Below are positions 48,704 through 60,530 of a stretch of 64,000 nucleotides of DNA, in pieces. A program made the translations under genes and the position numbers. Position 1 is the stretch's first letter. Each line of letters starts with the position of its first letter. Under the pieces are notes generated by a model, which was given only the letters and a program-made list of their open reading frames with translations, did not search any database and was not told the DNA's origin. This stretch comes from Cercis canadensis (lineage: Eukaryota; Streptophyta; Magnoliopsida; Fabales; Fabaceae): NCBI GenBank assembly GCA_003255065.1, contig QAOA01007176.1:35571-99570 (forward strand), given 5' to 3'.

Positions 48704-49791
48704 ATGGCAGCGCAAACTGGTGGCTTGATTCAAGATCAGAAGTTCAATGTCCATGTCAATGGTACTGTTCTAGTTTTGGTTTAGTCTGTTAATATACTTA
48801 TCAATTGTTTTTGTTAAATCATTTCTAGGCTAATATCTTTTAAACTGTTGCAGGGGCAGCTGCTTTAGGGAAGGCAGATTTTACAGAACAGAAGAAAGTA
48901 GGAAGGGCTGGTGGAAGGAAACCACTTGGAGATTTGTCCAACTCAATGAAGCCCTCTATTGAACAAGCTGAAAGAAGGAAACCACTAGATGGTTCATTAA
49001 ACTCAGGGAAAGCCTCAATCAGTCACTCATCAAAACTGCTGAAGTCTAAGAACTTCACTATTATTGAAGAAGAAGGTGCTGGTACCGCTAAGGTCAAAAA
49101 TTTTGGAAGAACCAAAGGAACTGTCTCCAAAGCCTCAGAGAAATCACAAACTGGCAACAGGAAAGCACTCACTGACATTTCAAATTCAAGGAAAGCGCAT
49201 GTTCACGAGATTAAAAGTAAAAATAGCATTGAGCCGAGTGCTTTGGCTAGGGAGCCCCTTCATCCTACTGCTATAGCTGAAGAACGATTTTTGCACAACC
49301 ATCAAGAATGTATTAAATCACAGTACAAGGATATGGATATGGGTGAATTTCTGAAGATTGTTGGACATGACAGTGGTAATTGAAATTTATATTTTTGATT
49401 GCTCATTATAAGTTTTTTCCTGACATTTGAGTTTACTAATTTTTAATGTATATCTTGTTTAGATACAGTTACTCACTTGGGATCTTCTTTTGAGCTGGTG
49501 CCTGCATATGTTAAATTGAAGGTTAATTTTGCATTGTCTCCCATTTCTACATGTCTGTTTTTCTTTGATTTGATTTTCTCATTAAGCAGTCTGTCTCCTT
49601 TTCAGTCTGAGAGTCAACTGAAACACGTGGAATTGGATGAGATACCGGAGCCGTTAATTGAAGTCCAGTCTTCATGGAAACAGCAGTTATACACTCAGCA
49701 TGGTGGCTCTCCAACACCTTGCAAGACTCCAAAATCAATTTGGAAGGACTGTGATATCAATTTCAAGTTGATGGAGACACCAGAGCATTGA
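48704..49791 (+). CDS. PATRONUS-like protein (plant securin/shugoshin-class cohesion protector)
   Basis: PATRONUS proteins protect centromeric cohesion and inhibit separase as plant securins; they are removed by the APC/C. Four coding exons keep frame: 48704-48761, 48854-49375, 49463-49521 and 49606-49791, giving 274 residues. The start is the first ATG after a leader intron. Matches to Arabidopsis PANS1 recalled from memory are the D-box block RKALTDISN (122-130) and the conserved EERFLHNHQECIKSQ (162-176). Two further D-boxes of form RxxLxxxxN sit at 41-49 (RKPLGDLSN) and 61-69 (RKPLDGSLN). A KEN or DEN box was not found. The protein is otherwise Lys/Ser-rich and probably disordered, with acidic C-terminal stretches. 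It is longer than PANS1 (about 190 residues). Its promoter carries G2/M-type motifs, in line with the role. Confidence 0.8.
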
Positions 49792-50510
49792 ATTTGCTGG
49801 CATATAATGTAAAGAATTTGTTGTAGGAGGTACTTTGTGCCATTGCTGTGATGGCAATTATTGCATTGTGCTGAAATATGACCTTCAATATTCTTTTTCT
49901 GGTTTTAGTAATTCAACAGGGCCAGATGCCCAAACAGAAGCCTTTATTGTTCTATTAATTGCTATATCAGTAAGAAACCTTCTCTTGTTCGAAGTTTATT
50001 CTTCCAAGTGATTGTCAACTTAGTCTGGATTCTTTGGAAACCTGATTCTGTAATTCTTTGTTAGTGTTACAATCATATGAGACGCTTCAATTAAAGTAAG
50101 ATGCATTTTCTTTCTGGACTTGCTGGGAAGATCAAGCTGCTGATGCTGACTAGCTGTATGGGCTTGAGTAACTTAAAAAAGTTAAAAGGTGAATGACAAA
50201 AGGGTTGAAAGATAGTACTGAAACTCTGATTTCATTTTTTTTCAAATGTGGATGTGATACTTTTATGAGGGATGCAGCTACTCAAAATGTATGCTTGTGC
50301 AGTTCACAGATGAAAATGGACAAAGACAACATATTTGCATATGAATAGAGTTTCTTCTTGGATGGAATTTCTTATCCATTTCTAGTTCAATGGAAGATTT
50401 GTTATAAGTTGTTAGATAAGATTTAACATAATGTTTTTCACTATTTTTAATATTATTTGGTTGATTGGATAGAGTATTTTATCTAGTGTGAAAGAAAAAC
50501 TTTCAAATAA
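49792..50510. other. 3' flank of PATRONUS-like gene
   Basis: 3' untranslated region and spacer before the xylosyltransferase pseudogene. No further gene was recognised. Confidence 0.5.
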
Positions 50511-52520
50511 ATGAATAGCAAAATGTCATCAATTCTACACCAGAAACCCATTCAGAATCCGTTTTCGAATCCATTCTCAGTTTCTCCTCGTTCTTCGTCG
50601 ATTTCTCAAAGACCCATGTCGATTTTCAACCCCACCACTCTTCTAGTCCTGTTGGCTCTCATGGTGGTGCTTGGAGTTTTCTCGACATGGGTGGGCATGC
50701 CTGAAGGTCTCTTCTCGGTTACCAAACCAGCGGTTTCGAAATGGCGCAGGTACACATTGGAGCAAGCACTCTCATTTGTCTCCAAGAATGGGACTGTGAT
50801 AGTGTGTGCAGGGAGCCAACCTTACTTGCTATTTCTGAATAATGTTGATAAGCATCACAAGGCAGAAGCACCAAGACAAGGTTTTGGTGATTGCTGAGGA
50901 CTACGCCACACTCTATAAGCTCAATGAGCGTTGGCCTGGTCATGCTGTACTCATCCCCCCTGTAGTTGATGCTGAAACTGCCCATAAATTTGGGTCTCAG
51001 GTATGGAAATTTTTCTTTGATATATATGGGTTGGGATAAATTTCTTATGATATTATTATTAAGTTTGAACTTCTGGTTTAGTTTAAGTTTTGCCTATGTA
51101 AACTATCTTAAAAACAGTTTGTTTCATTTATTGCTAGCTAGTACTACTTTTTCCAGTGATTGACTTCATGGATAAGGACGAGATAGTGGATACATTTGCT
51201 AAGGCTCGAAATGTGCCACCTCCTGTAAATCCCTCTTCATATTATTAGAATTAGTTTGTTTTGTTGGCATTAAAACACTGACCAATGTCCTAAAGTTTAT
51301 CTTTTGGCAAGATAATAAATCTGTTTCTGCCTCGTATACTTTGCTGAAGTTCAGAGCATACTTGTTCATTTCATTATCTAGCTAGGGTTTCTTCAACTTT
51401 ACTGCCAGGAGGTCACAGCATCTACTGCAGATTGTGGAACTTGGATATAATGTTATGTACAATGATGTTGATATGGTTTGGTTGGCGGATCCATTTCCTT
51501 ATCTGCAAGGGAATCATGTTGTGTACTTTTACAAGTATGCTGATTAACTTTATTTATATATACATATATTTATATTTTTTGTGCTTCATGTCCATTACAA
51601 ACATGGGAATACATATATGCTGGACAATTTTTTTTTGGATAAAATATGCTGGAAAATTGTTGTTTAGGATAATATTTCCACTATTTACTTAATTGATAAG
51701 ACATGATTTATAGTGCCTCCAATGGTTGGAGACCTATGTTGCATACTTTATACTGAATTTTTATAATTTAGCTTTTGTGAATAGTAAGTTATGCAGTCTA
51801 TCTGTCTTATTATCTCAGAAAAGAAGATACAATAGTTACACGATTAGACTACGCACTAATGGCTTGGGCATGGATGGATATAATGTTTGCTGGGGTCATT
51901 GTGCATCCTGATCAAACTCTTCTTTTGAATCTATGAATCAAAGTATGCAGACAAAATATCCTAAGATTCAGGTTGTTTCTCAAAGTAGACATAATAATAT
52001 AAAAGTTCAATTGATATGAGTTTTCTACTTATCTGGTCCTATTAGAATTTGCTTGGCTATATGAAATCAGAAATGATGATCATACATGTATTCAATTAAT
52101 GTCAAAGACATTCCAATTGGCTGTCATATCTGGTGGAGACATACTCGGGGGCATGCTGATGGCATCCACGGGAGTCCTACAAATCAGGCTCTAATTCCTT
52201 CTTCTTTTTTCCCATTCTGAAAATATACTGTAATCTAGTGTAATTCTGTCTTGTTCTTGCATTCTTGATTTTTCGTTTTTTTTTTATTTCTTTGTGTGAC
52301 CAGATCAAACCGTTGAACCACTCTCATGATTTACCACCTCCAGGGAAAAAGGGGCGTCCTTATATATGTAGTTGCATGATTTTCCTGCGCCCTACTAATG
52401 GAGCAAAGCTAGTCATGAAAAAGTGGATTGACGAACTTCAGATGCAGCCCTGGTCTAGAGCCAAGAAAGCTAATGACCAGCCTGCTTTAACTGGGCTTTG
52501 ATGAAGACAGCTTCAGAGGT
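50511..52520 (+). pseudogene. broken RG-II alpha-1,3-xylosyltransferase (RGXT/MGP4-like, GT77)
   Basis: RGXT enzymes add xylose to fucose in rhamnogalacturonan II in the Golgi. Exon 1 (50511-51000) encodes a type II anchor (residues about 42-61), 'YTLEQALSFVSKNGTVIVC' and, in another frame, 'LISITRQKHQDKVLVIAED' and 'WPGHAVLIPP'. Exon 2 (51386-51534) has 'FFNFTARRSQHLLQIVELGY' and the nucleotide-sugar DxD motif in 'NDVDMVWLADPF'. Exon 3 (52304-52500) has 'HDLPPPGKKGRPYICSCMIF'. A two-base loss near 50843 and a one-base loss near 52484 shift the frame. The family's C-terminal third was not found downstream, and the link between exons 2 and 3 does not keep frame. A sequencing error could explain one shift, not all. 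Confidence 0.82.
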
Positions 52521-53110
52521 TTGTTACATTTGTCTTATTTTCCTTCTAGTTTGTATAATTCCATACATTAATTATACTAATATATGTAAGGGTGCTTACT
52601 TATCTATATAACTTTTTCCATAAGAATACTTTGATGATCAATAGGGATTATTTTTTGTTTCTGATAAAGTAGTTTGGCAAATGTTATTATGGGCTTCAGA
52701 AGCGAAGTATGAATCCTATATTAAATCAATTTTCTTTTATCTAAGATTTATCTTATTTCATTTTTGTGAATCTATCTAACTATTAGAAAGTATATTCCAA
52801 TTGCTTACAGAGGGTTATATTGTGTGTACCATGGATTGATTGTGTTCAATGGAAAAAATAAATAAATAGATAACATGTAATTTCCTTTCTCAACCCCTTC
52901 TCCCAACAAAAAAACAGACAGAAAATAGGAAATATATTTCATATCCATTGTCAACAATAGGAACACTTTTTTGTTTTTTTTTTTTCGAATGAAATACTAA
53001 ACATAACAAGACAAGTGCACTGGCACTCGACATTGTGAACTTCACTTCCCTTACTTTTATCATTTTGGTCCCCAAGTGTTCTAGTTCTGCTGTGATGATT
53101 TTCAGATGTT
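52521..53110. other. spacer after the xylosyltransferase pseudogene
   Basis: AT-rich, with no gene recognised. It is present almost unchanged at 60766-61355. Confidence 0.5.
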
Positions 53111-54067
53111 TACTGAAAGCTTGATCCCAAGTCTCGTGTATTAACGTTACAGTTTAATATCACGAGTCAGTAGATTTGCTGCAAAGATGGGATTAGGGGA
53201 TTTTATATTGATGTATACTTTAATAAAGCATCTGCTACTATCAAGAAATCAGATTCCACTCATTAGCATAAGGCATGATTTCAGGCATAAATAGAGAGAT
53301 ATTTACCTTGTACATATCTTTACATTAACCATGATTAATTTGGACAGTTATTATTTAGGCTAGGCAATAGGCTTATTTATCTCCCTTGATTATTCTTCAT
53401 TAACATGTATCATGGCTGAATAAGAGCCATCAACTTGTATATAAAAATATGTACAAATGAATACAAATCAATGTTTTCCCTTCTTCTATATGGTATCGGA
53501 GCAAATAAGCATAACTGCTCAGGATCCACGTATGGCCTCAACTACCAATTCTTCTTCCTCCTCCAAAGGCCTTGTGACATTCAATGTTACAGCCCAATTG
53601 CCTACCAAACTGTTTTATGGAAAAGTCAAGTTGAAGCCTTGCTCTTCGGTCATGAGCTTGAAGGCTTTATAGATGGGACAAAACCAGTTCCTGCTCAAAC
53701 CATTTCACAAAATGGTGCTGAAGTGCCTAATCCAGAGTTCAATTCCTGGATTCGACAAGACAAACTTGTCTTGTATACCTTGCTTGCAGCAACTTCTCAA
53801 GACGTTGCTCCTCTTCCAGGCAATCCAACCACTGCCAAGCAGTGCTGGGATAAAATGGCTAAAATCTGTGCAAACAGATCTCACTCAAGAGTCATGTCCC
53901 TCAAAGATAGTCTATCTCGCCTCTCTGAAGGCTCTGCATCAATGACCAGTTATCTTCAAAACATCCAGAACATTGCCTCTGAACTTGCTGTTATTGATTC
54001 TCCAGAATCTGATTTCTTGATAGTAGCAGATACTTTATTATACTTTATCCCACTCTCTTTGGAATAG
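53110..54067 (+). mobile_element. Ty1/copia LTR and gag remnant, fossil
   Basis: A primer-binding-like site, tggtatcggagc (53492-53503), follows an LTR-like region whose left edge is uncertain (about 53110). The gag region contains 'LVTFNVTAQLPTKL', 'ALLFGHELEGFIDGT' and 'WIRQDKLVLYTLLAA', typical copia gag. No pol was seen, and the element is broken. The same fossil sits at the matching place in the duplicated block (61354-62311), so it was present before that duplication. Confidence 0.75.
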
Positions 54068-54764
54068 CAGAAAGTAATATCTCAAACTAGGAAAATGCAT
54101 AATTTAGAAATTAGCTCTGAAATTTTGAGTGCGGCATTTGTTCATGTTGACAGCACATGGAATGGTCCATTATGTCCAGATACATATAAATATGTTTTAA
54201 AATAAATGTCAACAGGTATGGATCTAGGAAGCACAGACATAGCATTTTATTGAAGTGTTCCATGTTCAACACATTACAAACTCTAGTATGTCTTGGACAC
54301 TTGTACATGTGTCCGATACGCATATGGACATGTCCAATTAATAATAATAATAATAATGTATTAGATATGGTCATTATCTTCTGATACATGTATTAAAATG
54401 CCTAATGATGTTGTTAACAGTTCGCATTACAGATTCATTCTGCAATCTATAATTCTGGCAGATTGACAACCTTTTCCTGTATTTGCGTCTCTCCTCTGTC
54501 TTAGATTGATGAAATGAAATATCCCAAAGGTTCCAACAAAACCACAAGCGCATACTTGTGGATTAGTTTATGAACAAATCTTGAAGATCAATTACATTTG
54601 TCATGTGCAGCTTGAGGTTCAAAACAGCCGGCTTGTACATATATATGCTGGTTTGCATGACCAAAAATGCATCCCTATATTTTTTCACATAGTCAAACTA
54701 CATGACCACTTCAAAGGCTGCACTGGGCGGCAAAATTTGTGTCTTCTACTTTTACTTGATTCTC
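54068..54764. other. upstream region of germin-like gene 1
   Basis: Contains an (AAT)n microsatellite near 54341-54357. From about 54370 on it is homologous to the upstream regions of the other two germin-like genes. Confidence 0.5.
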
Positions 54765-54773
54765 TATTTATAG
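54765..54773 (+). promoter_or_regulatory. TATA box of germin-like gene 1 (variant)
   Basis: Reads TATTTATAG, 131 bp before the ATG. The two sister genes have TATATATAG at the same distance. Confidence 0.6.
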
Positions 54774-54895
54774 AAGCAAAGCAACCCATAGTTTCCCAAC
54801 AGCATCACATACAAACTCCTAGAGTTCTATTACATTATCTTCCCTTCTTTTGTCTTGCATTGATTAAAGACTTGTTACACCTAAAAACTATTACC

Positions 54896-56030
54896 ATGGC
54901 CACTGGTTCACTCTTCTTTGGCCTCCTGGCTCTCTCATTCTCACTTGCATTGGCAATTGATCACAGTGCTCTTCAAGATTTCTGTGTTGCTGACCCCAAA
55001 AGTCAAGGTACCTATATCAAACACTTAATTATATTGGAATGTTTTTTGAGTAAAATCCTTTTTTATTCCCTCCAATCAGTTTAATCCTTGAATGATTTTT
55101 ATTGTTAATTTAATTTTTGAAAGATAACTCTGTTTATCAAAATATTCCTCTGTCTAGTTTTTCTTAATGAGACTTGACATAATTTTTCATGTGGCACATT
55201 AAATGTCAATATGATAAGCTTGGTAGGTGGGAGTTAGTAGGTGGCTATTTTGATGGATAAAATTATCTTTCAATGGCTGAAATGACACTAAAAATCTTTC
55301 AGAGGCTAAATAGACTGTTTATATCTTTCAAGAATTAAAAATAGGTTTTACTCAAAAAAATTTAGTTCAAGTATTTTAGTCTTTAGTGTACATCTTTCTA
55401 CAGTGACAATGCTAGTGAATGGATATTCTTTCTATCTGTGAACTTATTAGTATATAATCTTTACACGTTTACTTCTTTCCTTCAATTGTTATAGTGCTAG
55501 TGAATGGTTTGGCTTGCAAAGACCCCAAACTTGTTGAAGCCAATGACTTCTTCTTCAGTGGGCTTCACCTGGTAGGAAACACATCTAATGCAGTTGGATC
55601 CAGAGTGACCCCAGTTACAGTTTCACAACTGCCAGGACTTAACACTTTGGGAATATCTCTTGGTCGCGTTGATTTTGCACCATGGGGCATCAACCCTCCT
55701 CATACACACCCTCGTGCCACCGAAATCTTCACTGTGATTGATGGTACCGTTGAAGTTGGATTTGTGACCTCAAATCCAGAGAATCGTCATATAACTAAAG
55801 TACTACAAAAGGGTGATGTATTTGTATTCCCTGTGGGTCTTGCACACTACCAGAGAAATCTTGGTTCTGGCAATGCCGTTGCTATTGTAGCTCTCAGCAG
55901 CCAAAACCCAGGAGTTATTACAATCGCCAATTCAGTATTTGGGTCTGTGCCAGATATTGCTGCTGATGTTCTTGTGAAGGCTTTCCAATTGGACAAGAAC
56001 ATAGTCACTAATTTGCAGTCCAAATTCTAG
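54896..56030 (+). CDS. germin-like protein, copy 1
   Basis: Secreted cupin of the germin-like family, related to subfamily 1; such proteins act in the cell wall, some as superoxide dismutases or oxalate oxidases. Two exons (54896-55007, 55495-56030) give 215 residues, the usual length. A signal peptide of about 20 residues ends at ALA. Two cysteines (LQDFC, LACKD) form the family disulfide. Cupin motif 1 ([14 protein letters not shown]) and motif 2 ([16 protein letters not shown]) keep the metal ligands His, His, Glu, His. An N-glycosylation site (NTS) and a KGD motif are present. The enzyme activity cannot be read from sequence. It is followed by a close tandem copy. Confidence 0.95.
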
Positions 56031-56065
56031 TGCAAGGAAAGGAAGTTGAGTTGTGTGCGTTTCTN

Positions 56066-56303
56066 GTCTATTGATATGGGATATTATAGTGTAAATGAAT
56101 GCTGAGGAGACACGTCGGTTGTCAGTCGGTGTGTCCGGTGGGGACACGCTAGCTCGCGTGTCTTGTGGGTCCCAATGCGCAGTTTTTTTTTTTTTTTTAA
56201 GTTTTTAATTTTTTAAAAACTATAATATTTAAGTAAATTAGTTAGAAAGTGTAATAGTTGTATAAATAAATTGTCAAATTGTAATATCAAGGTCAATGAG
56301 CTG
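56066..56303. mobile_element. solo MULE-2-type end between germin-like genes 1 and 2
   Basis: A lone N at 56065 marks where copy 1 stops resembling the 3' flank of copy 2. The following 238 bp contain 'gtgggtccca', 'aaactataatattta' and 'gaaagtgtaatag', paralleling the right end of MULE-2 (45860-45975). After 56304 the germin-like upstream sequence begins. Confidence 0.55.
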
Positions 56304-56699
56304 GTCATTATCTTCAGATACATGTATTAAAATGCCTAATGATGTTTATGTTAACAGTTCGCATTAGAGATTCATTCTACAATCTATAATTCTTGCAGAT
56401 TGACAACCTTTCCCTGTATTTGCGTCTCTCTGTATTGGATTGATGAAATGAAATATCCCAAAGGCTCCAACAAAACCACAAGCGCATACTTGTGGATTAG
56501 TTTATGAACAAATCTTGAGGATCAATTACATTTGTCATGTGCAGCTTGAGGTTCAAAACAGCCGGCTTGTACATATATATGCTGGTTTGCATGATCAAAA
56601 ATGCATCCCTATATTTTTTTCACATAGTCAAACTACATGACCACTTCAAAGGCTGCACTGGGCGGCAAAATTTGTGTCTTCTACTTATACTTGATTCTC
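56304..56699. other. upstream region of germin-like gene 2
   Basis: Homologous to 54370-54764 and 62612-63008. No other feature. Confidence 0.5.
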
Positions 56700-56708
56700 T
56701 ATATATAG
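56700..56708 (+). promoter_or_regulatory. TATA box of germin-like gene 2
   Basis: TATATATAG, 131 bp before the ATG. Confidence 0.65.
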
Positions 56709-56830
56709 AAGCAAAGCAACCCATAGTTTCCCAACAGCATCACATACAAACTCCTAGAGTTCTATTGCATTATCTTCCCTTCTTTTGTCTTGCATTGATT
56801 AAAGACTTGTTACACCTAAAAACTATTACC

Positions 56831-57966
56831 ATGGCCACTGGTTCACTCTTCTTTGGCCTCCTGGCTCTCTCATTCTCACTTGCATTGGCAATTGATCACA
56901 GTGGTCTTCAAGATTTCTGTGTTGCTGACCCCAAAAGTCAAGGTACCTATATCGAACACTTAATTATATTGGAAGTTTTTTTGAGTAAAATCCTTTTTTA
57001 TTCCCTCCAAATTAGTTTAATCCTTGAATGATTTTTAGTGTTACTTTAATTTTTGAAAGATAACTCTATTTATCAAAATATTCCTCAGTCTAGTTTTTCT
57101 TAATGAGACTTGACATAATTTTTCATGTGGTACATTAAATATCAATATGATAAGCTTGGTAGGTGGAAGTTAGTAGGTGACTATTTTAATGGATAAAATT
57201 ATCTTTCAATGGCTGAAGTGACATTAAAAATCTTTCAGAGGCTAAATAAACTGTCTATATCTTTCAAGAATTAAAAATAGGTTTTACTCAAAAAAATTTA
57301 GTTCAAGTATTTTAGTCTTTAGTGTACATCTTTCTACAGTGACAATGCTAGTGAATGGATATTCTTTCTATCTGTGAACTTATTAGTATATAATCTTTAC
57401 ACGTTTACTTCTTTCCTTCAATTGTTACAGTGCTAGTGAATGGTTTGGGTTGCAAAGACCCCAAACTTGTTGAAGCCAATGACTTCTTCTTCAGTGGGCT
57501 TCACCTGGTAGGAAACACATCTAATGCAGTTGGATCCAGAGTGACCCCAGTTACAGTTTCACAACTGCCAGGACTTAACACTTTGGGAATATCTCTTGGT
57601 CGCGTTGATTTTGCACCATGGGGCATCAACCCTCCTCATACACACCCTCGTGCCACCGAAATCTTCACTGTGATTGATGGTACCGTTGAAGTTGGATTTG
57701 TGACCTCAAATCCAGAGAATCGTCATATAACTAAAGTGCTACAAAAGGGTGATGTATTTGTATTCCCTGTGGGTCTTGCACACTACCAGAGAAATCTTGG
57801 TTCTGGCAATGCCTTTGCTATTGTAGCTCTCAGCAGCCAAAACCCAGGAGTTATTACAATCGCCAATTCAGTATTTGGGTCTGTGCCAGATATTGCTGCT
57901 GATGTCCTTGTGAAGGCTTTCCAATTGGACAAGAACATAGTCACTAATTTGCAGTCCAAATTCTAG
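56831..57966 (+). CDS. germin-like protein, copy 2
   Basis: Exons 56831-56942 and 57431-57966 give 215 residues, nearly identical to copy 1. The visible replacements are few: Ala to Gly in 'HSGLQDF', Ala to Gly in 'NGLGCKD' and Val to Phe in 'GNAFAIV'. All metal-binding residues, both cysteines and the signal peptide are kept. Intron position and phase are the same, and the intron sequences align throughout. Expected to be a secreted cupin like copy 1. The high similarity in introns and upstream DNA points to a recent duplication or gene conversion. Confidence 0.95.
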
Positions 57967-59292
57967 TGCAAGGAAAGGAAGTTGAGTTGTGTGCGTTTCT
58001 TCTATGTCAGTGCTTTTTCATTTGGTTCATTTTTATTTCTAACTTTTTCCATTCATTTCGTTTTGTATAATTGTTTCATTGTATGATTTTAATTTCAAAT
58101 TTCATTGTATAATTGTTTGTTTGATTATGTGACATAGAAGTTGAATTTCTTTTGTATTCAATATTTTTTTCAATGTTTCCATCCATGATAAAATGAAAAA
58201 ATATTGATGAGTAATCCTATTTAACACATTATATACTTAGAAATCTCAAATAATGTTTTGAAAACAGAACCTATCAATGAATCAGTTTGGAAGATGAGAA
58301 CTGGTCGGAATCTTAGACTATTGGTCGAACTAGATAATGTCATAAATATAATTTAATATTTATTCTACCAATTATAACTAAAGAAAGTACAGTGTCTTAA
58401 AACATGAACAACGTTTGCATCCATAATAAAAGAAAAAATGATTGAGTAATGCTATTTAGACACTTTATTTGGAAGTCTCAAGTAGATTACTTCTTTCATA
58501 TACAGTTGCATCGTGTCAGTGCTTTTTCATTTGGTTGATTTTAATTTGTATTCTATTCATTCCTTTCGATTTTGAGGAAGATTTGTTTGTTTTAGTGTTA
58601 CTTAATTCTATTCAAGTATTTTTTTTAATTATTAATTATTTAGTTTTAATTTAAGTATTTTTTAATTTTTGGAGTTAATTAGTGATTAATGGTATCATGT
58701 GGTGACAATTTCTGTCTCATTTTTGACAGACGAATGATAATTTTTTTTTTTTGCATATTTTAATAGTTAATAAAAGTTTTTTGTAATGTTTTAAAAAAAA
58801 TTGGAATAAAGTGTAAGTCATCTTAATTAAGTTAAAGGGGGATAAATTAAATTTTTTCTTATTAAAATGTTTTCATAAAAAACATTATTAAATTTTTATC
58901 ACTTAAAAATAAATAAACTTTTTATAAACTATTTTTTTTTTCTAACGGATTTTCTTGTAAACTAACTAAACAATTTTCAAGGTGATAAGTTTTTTACGTT
59001 TTTAACATGCATGTACTACAGCTGTACCACGGAGCATATATCCAACACATAGCAGATGTAGCTAAACCTCATTTATAGAAGGAATATATAAGTACAAATT
59101 TTTTTGTTACATTGGAAGTTAGAATCTCTAACTCTTTTATTTGTAAACTAGCCAAAAAATTTATTACTAGACCACTCCTAATGTTTTAATGTACATGTAC
59201 CATTTATTTATTTTTAGAGATAAAATATTTATATTACAACGTATATTTAAATATATTTTTAAGAAATTTTTATATAGGAAAGAGTAAACATA
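57967..59292. other. spacer after germin-like gene 2
   Basis: Holds the 3' untranslated region (to about 58020, shared with copy 1) and AT-rich DNA. The segment 59092-59175 looks like a worn repeat. No gene was seen. Confidence 0.45.
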
Positions 59293-59305
59293 AGTTGCTA
59301 ATAAT

Positions 59306-59470
59306 TACTAGTTGTGGCTTAGTTGGTAAATTGAGCTCTGTGGAGAAGTAATATCACAAGTTCAAACTCCACTGAAAGTATTAGTGGCTAGGAAATGTCG
59401 AAGTCTGAGTAAGAATTAGTCTTATACCTAATGTAAGAGGACCACCTCATGGGAAATAAAAAAAAAATAA
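59306..59470 (+). mobile_element. tRNA-derived SINE
   Basis: The pol III A box (TGGCTTAGTTGG, from 59314) and B box (AGTTCAAACTCC, 59359-59370) are spaced as in tRNA-derived SINEs. The body ends with an A-rich tail (59454-59470). The flanks agttgctaataat (59293-59305) and agttactaataat (59471-59483) form a 13-bp target duplication with one difference. Confidence 0.85.
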
Positions 59471-59813
59471 AGTTACTAATAATACCACAAAAACTAACAA
59501 GAACAAGTACACTAAGACTTGATTTTGTGTTTTGATAGAGAACTTTCAAAATCTTAAAAGTTGGGTATACGACCACGTGAATTATTGCTTGGAATCTAAT
59601 GTATATATAATACAGTTATACTCAATTTGGCATAATTAATATAAATTTTTTTTTTTATTTTAGTTACGATTTGGATTCAAACATAAAATGTTTAAGTCCT
59701 AAGTACGAACTTAATATTATTCGTTACAAACCGTTTGCTACAATTAATACGGTGTAACTTGACTAAAATCATATAATACTACAAGTGTGTCATATCGTGA
59801 GAGTTAATAGATA

Positions 59814-60024
59814 GGAGGTTTCTTAGATATTTTTAGTATTTATGTAGTATGTCATACTACATAAGAATAACCAATAAATGAATGACATGTGTATAAATTA
59901 ATTATTTTTAAGTTTGTTTAAAAAATTAAATAAATTATATTTTATATATAATAAAATATGAAAATTATATATACTTACCACGTCAGTGTAGTATGGCATA
60001 CTTACGTAGTATCATAGAATCTCC
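59814..60024. mobile_element. 211-bp non-autonomous DNA element
   Basis: The ends ggaggtttctta and, inverted, ggagattctatg are imperfect inverted repeats, each followed by a 'tagtatg.catactac' palindrome. AGATA flanks both sides (59809-59813, 60025-60029). The same ends occur on the element at 46535-47412. The superfamily is not clear. Confidence 0.55.
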
Positions 60025-60459
60025 AGATAATACGCATTAAATTATTTATTTCTCCAGTTATATCGAATGCGGTCTCCGGTCTCCGGTCTCCAACTGTTAA
60101 CCAGTAGCAGCGGGCTTCTTAACTACACTCCAACTGCCCCACCTAGTCTCATTTATTTCCAACCAAACGCGTTCATATGTAAATTAAATTGCTAGCAACT
60201 CTGATCCCAGCCGTCAATTTATATAGATCATATTGACCTGGTTGACCACCATGGATATAAATCCGCCGTCCATTTCTTTATCTCGTTTGTGCAATGAATT
60301 ACAAACTTTAGATCGATGTACGTTAATCTTATTGAGAATTACTTGATTACAGTGTCCTGTGTATGCAACATTCCTTTTGCCTATAGATATACTATAAATT
60401 AATTGTACATGTATTTTTTAAGGATATAAAAATTGTGCATATATATATATATATATATA
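60025..60459. other. spacer before the assembly gap
   Basis: No gene recognised. It ends in an (AT)n run (60438-60459) that probably stopped the assembly. Confidence 0.5.
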
Positions 60460-60530
60460 NNNNNNNNNNNNNNNNNNNNNNNNNNNNNNNNNNNNNNNNN
60501 NNNNNNNNNNNNNNNNNNNNNNNNNNNNNN
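60460..60530. other. assembly gap (71 N)
   Basis: Run of N. The sequence after it resumes in the middle of the xylosyltransferase pseudogene, so part of the second block is missing here. Confidence 1.

Noticed and set aside
51840-52200. Possible extra exon between exons 2 and 3 of the xylosyltransferase pseudogene
   Set aside because: No phrase there matches the family, and the expected linker residues could not be found.
54111-54389. 92-codon minus-strand frame, repeated at 62355-62633
   Set aside because: Repeats only because the block is duplicated; low complexity, no domain, and it covers a microsatellite.
54581-55084. Long N-terminal extension of germin-like copy 1 (also in copies 2 and 3)
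   Set aside because: The frame runs through the TATA region and leader; the ATG at 54896 starts a normal signal peptide, and the frame past 55007 is intron.
59306-59375. Functional tRNA gene
   Set aside because: A and B boxes are present but no cloverleaf can be formed, and the A-rich tail with target duplication shows a SINE.
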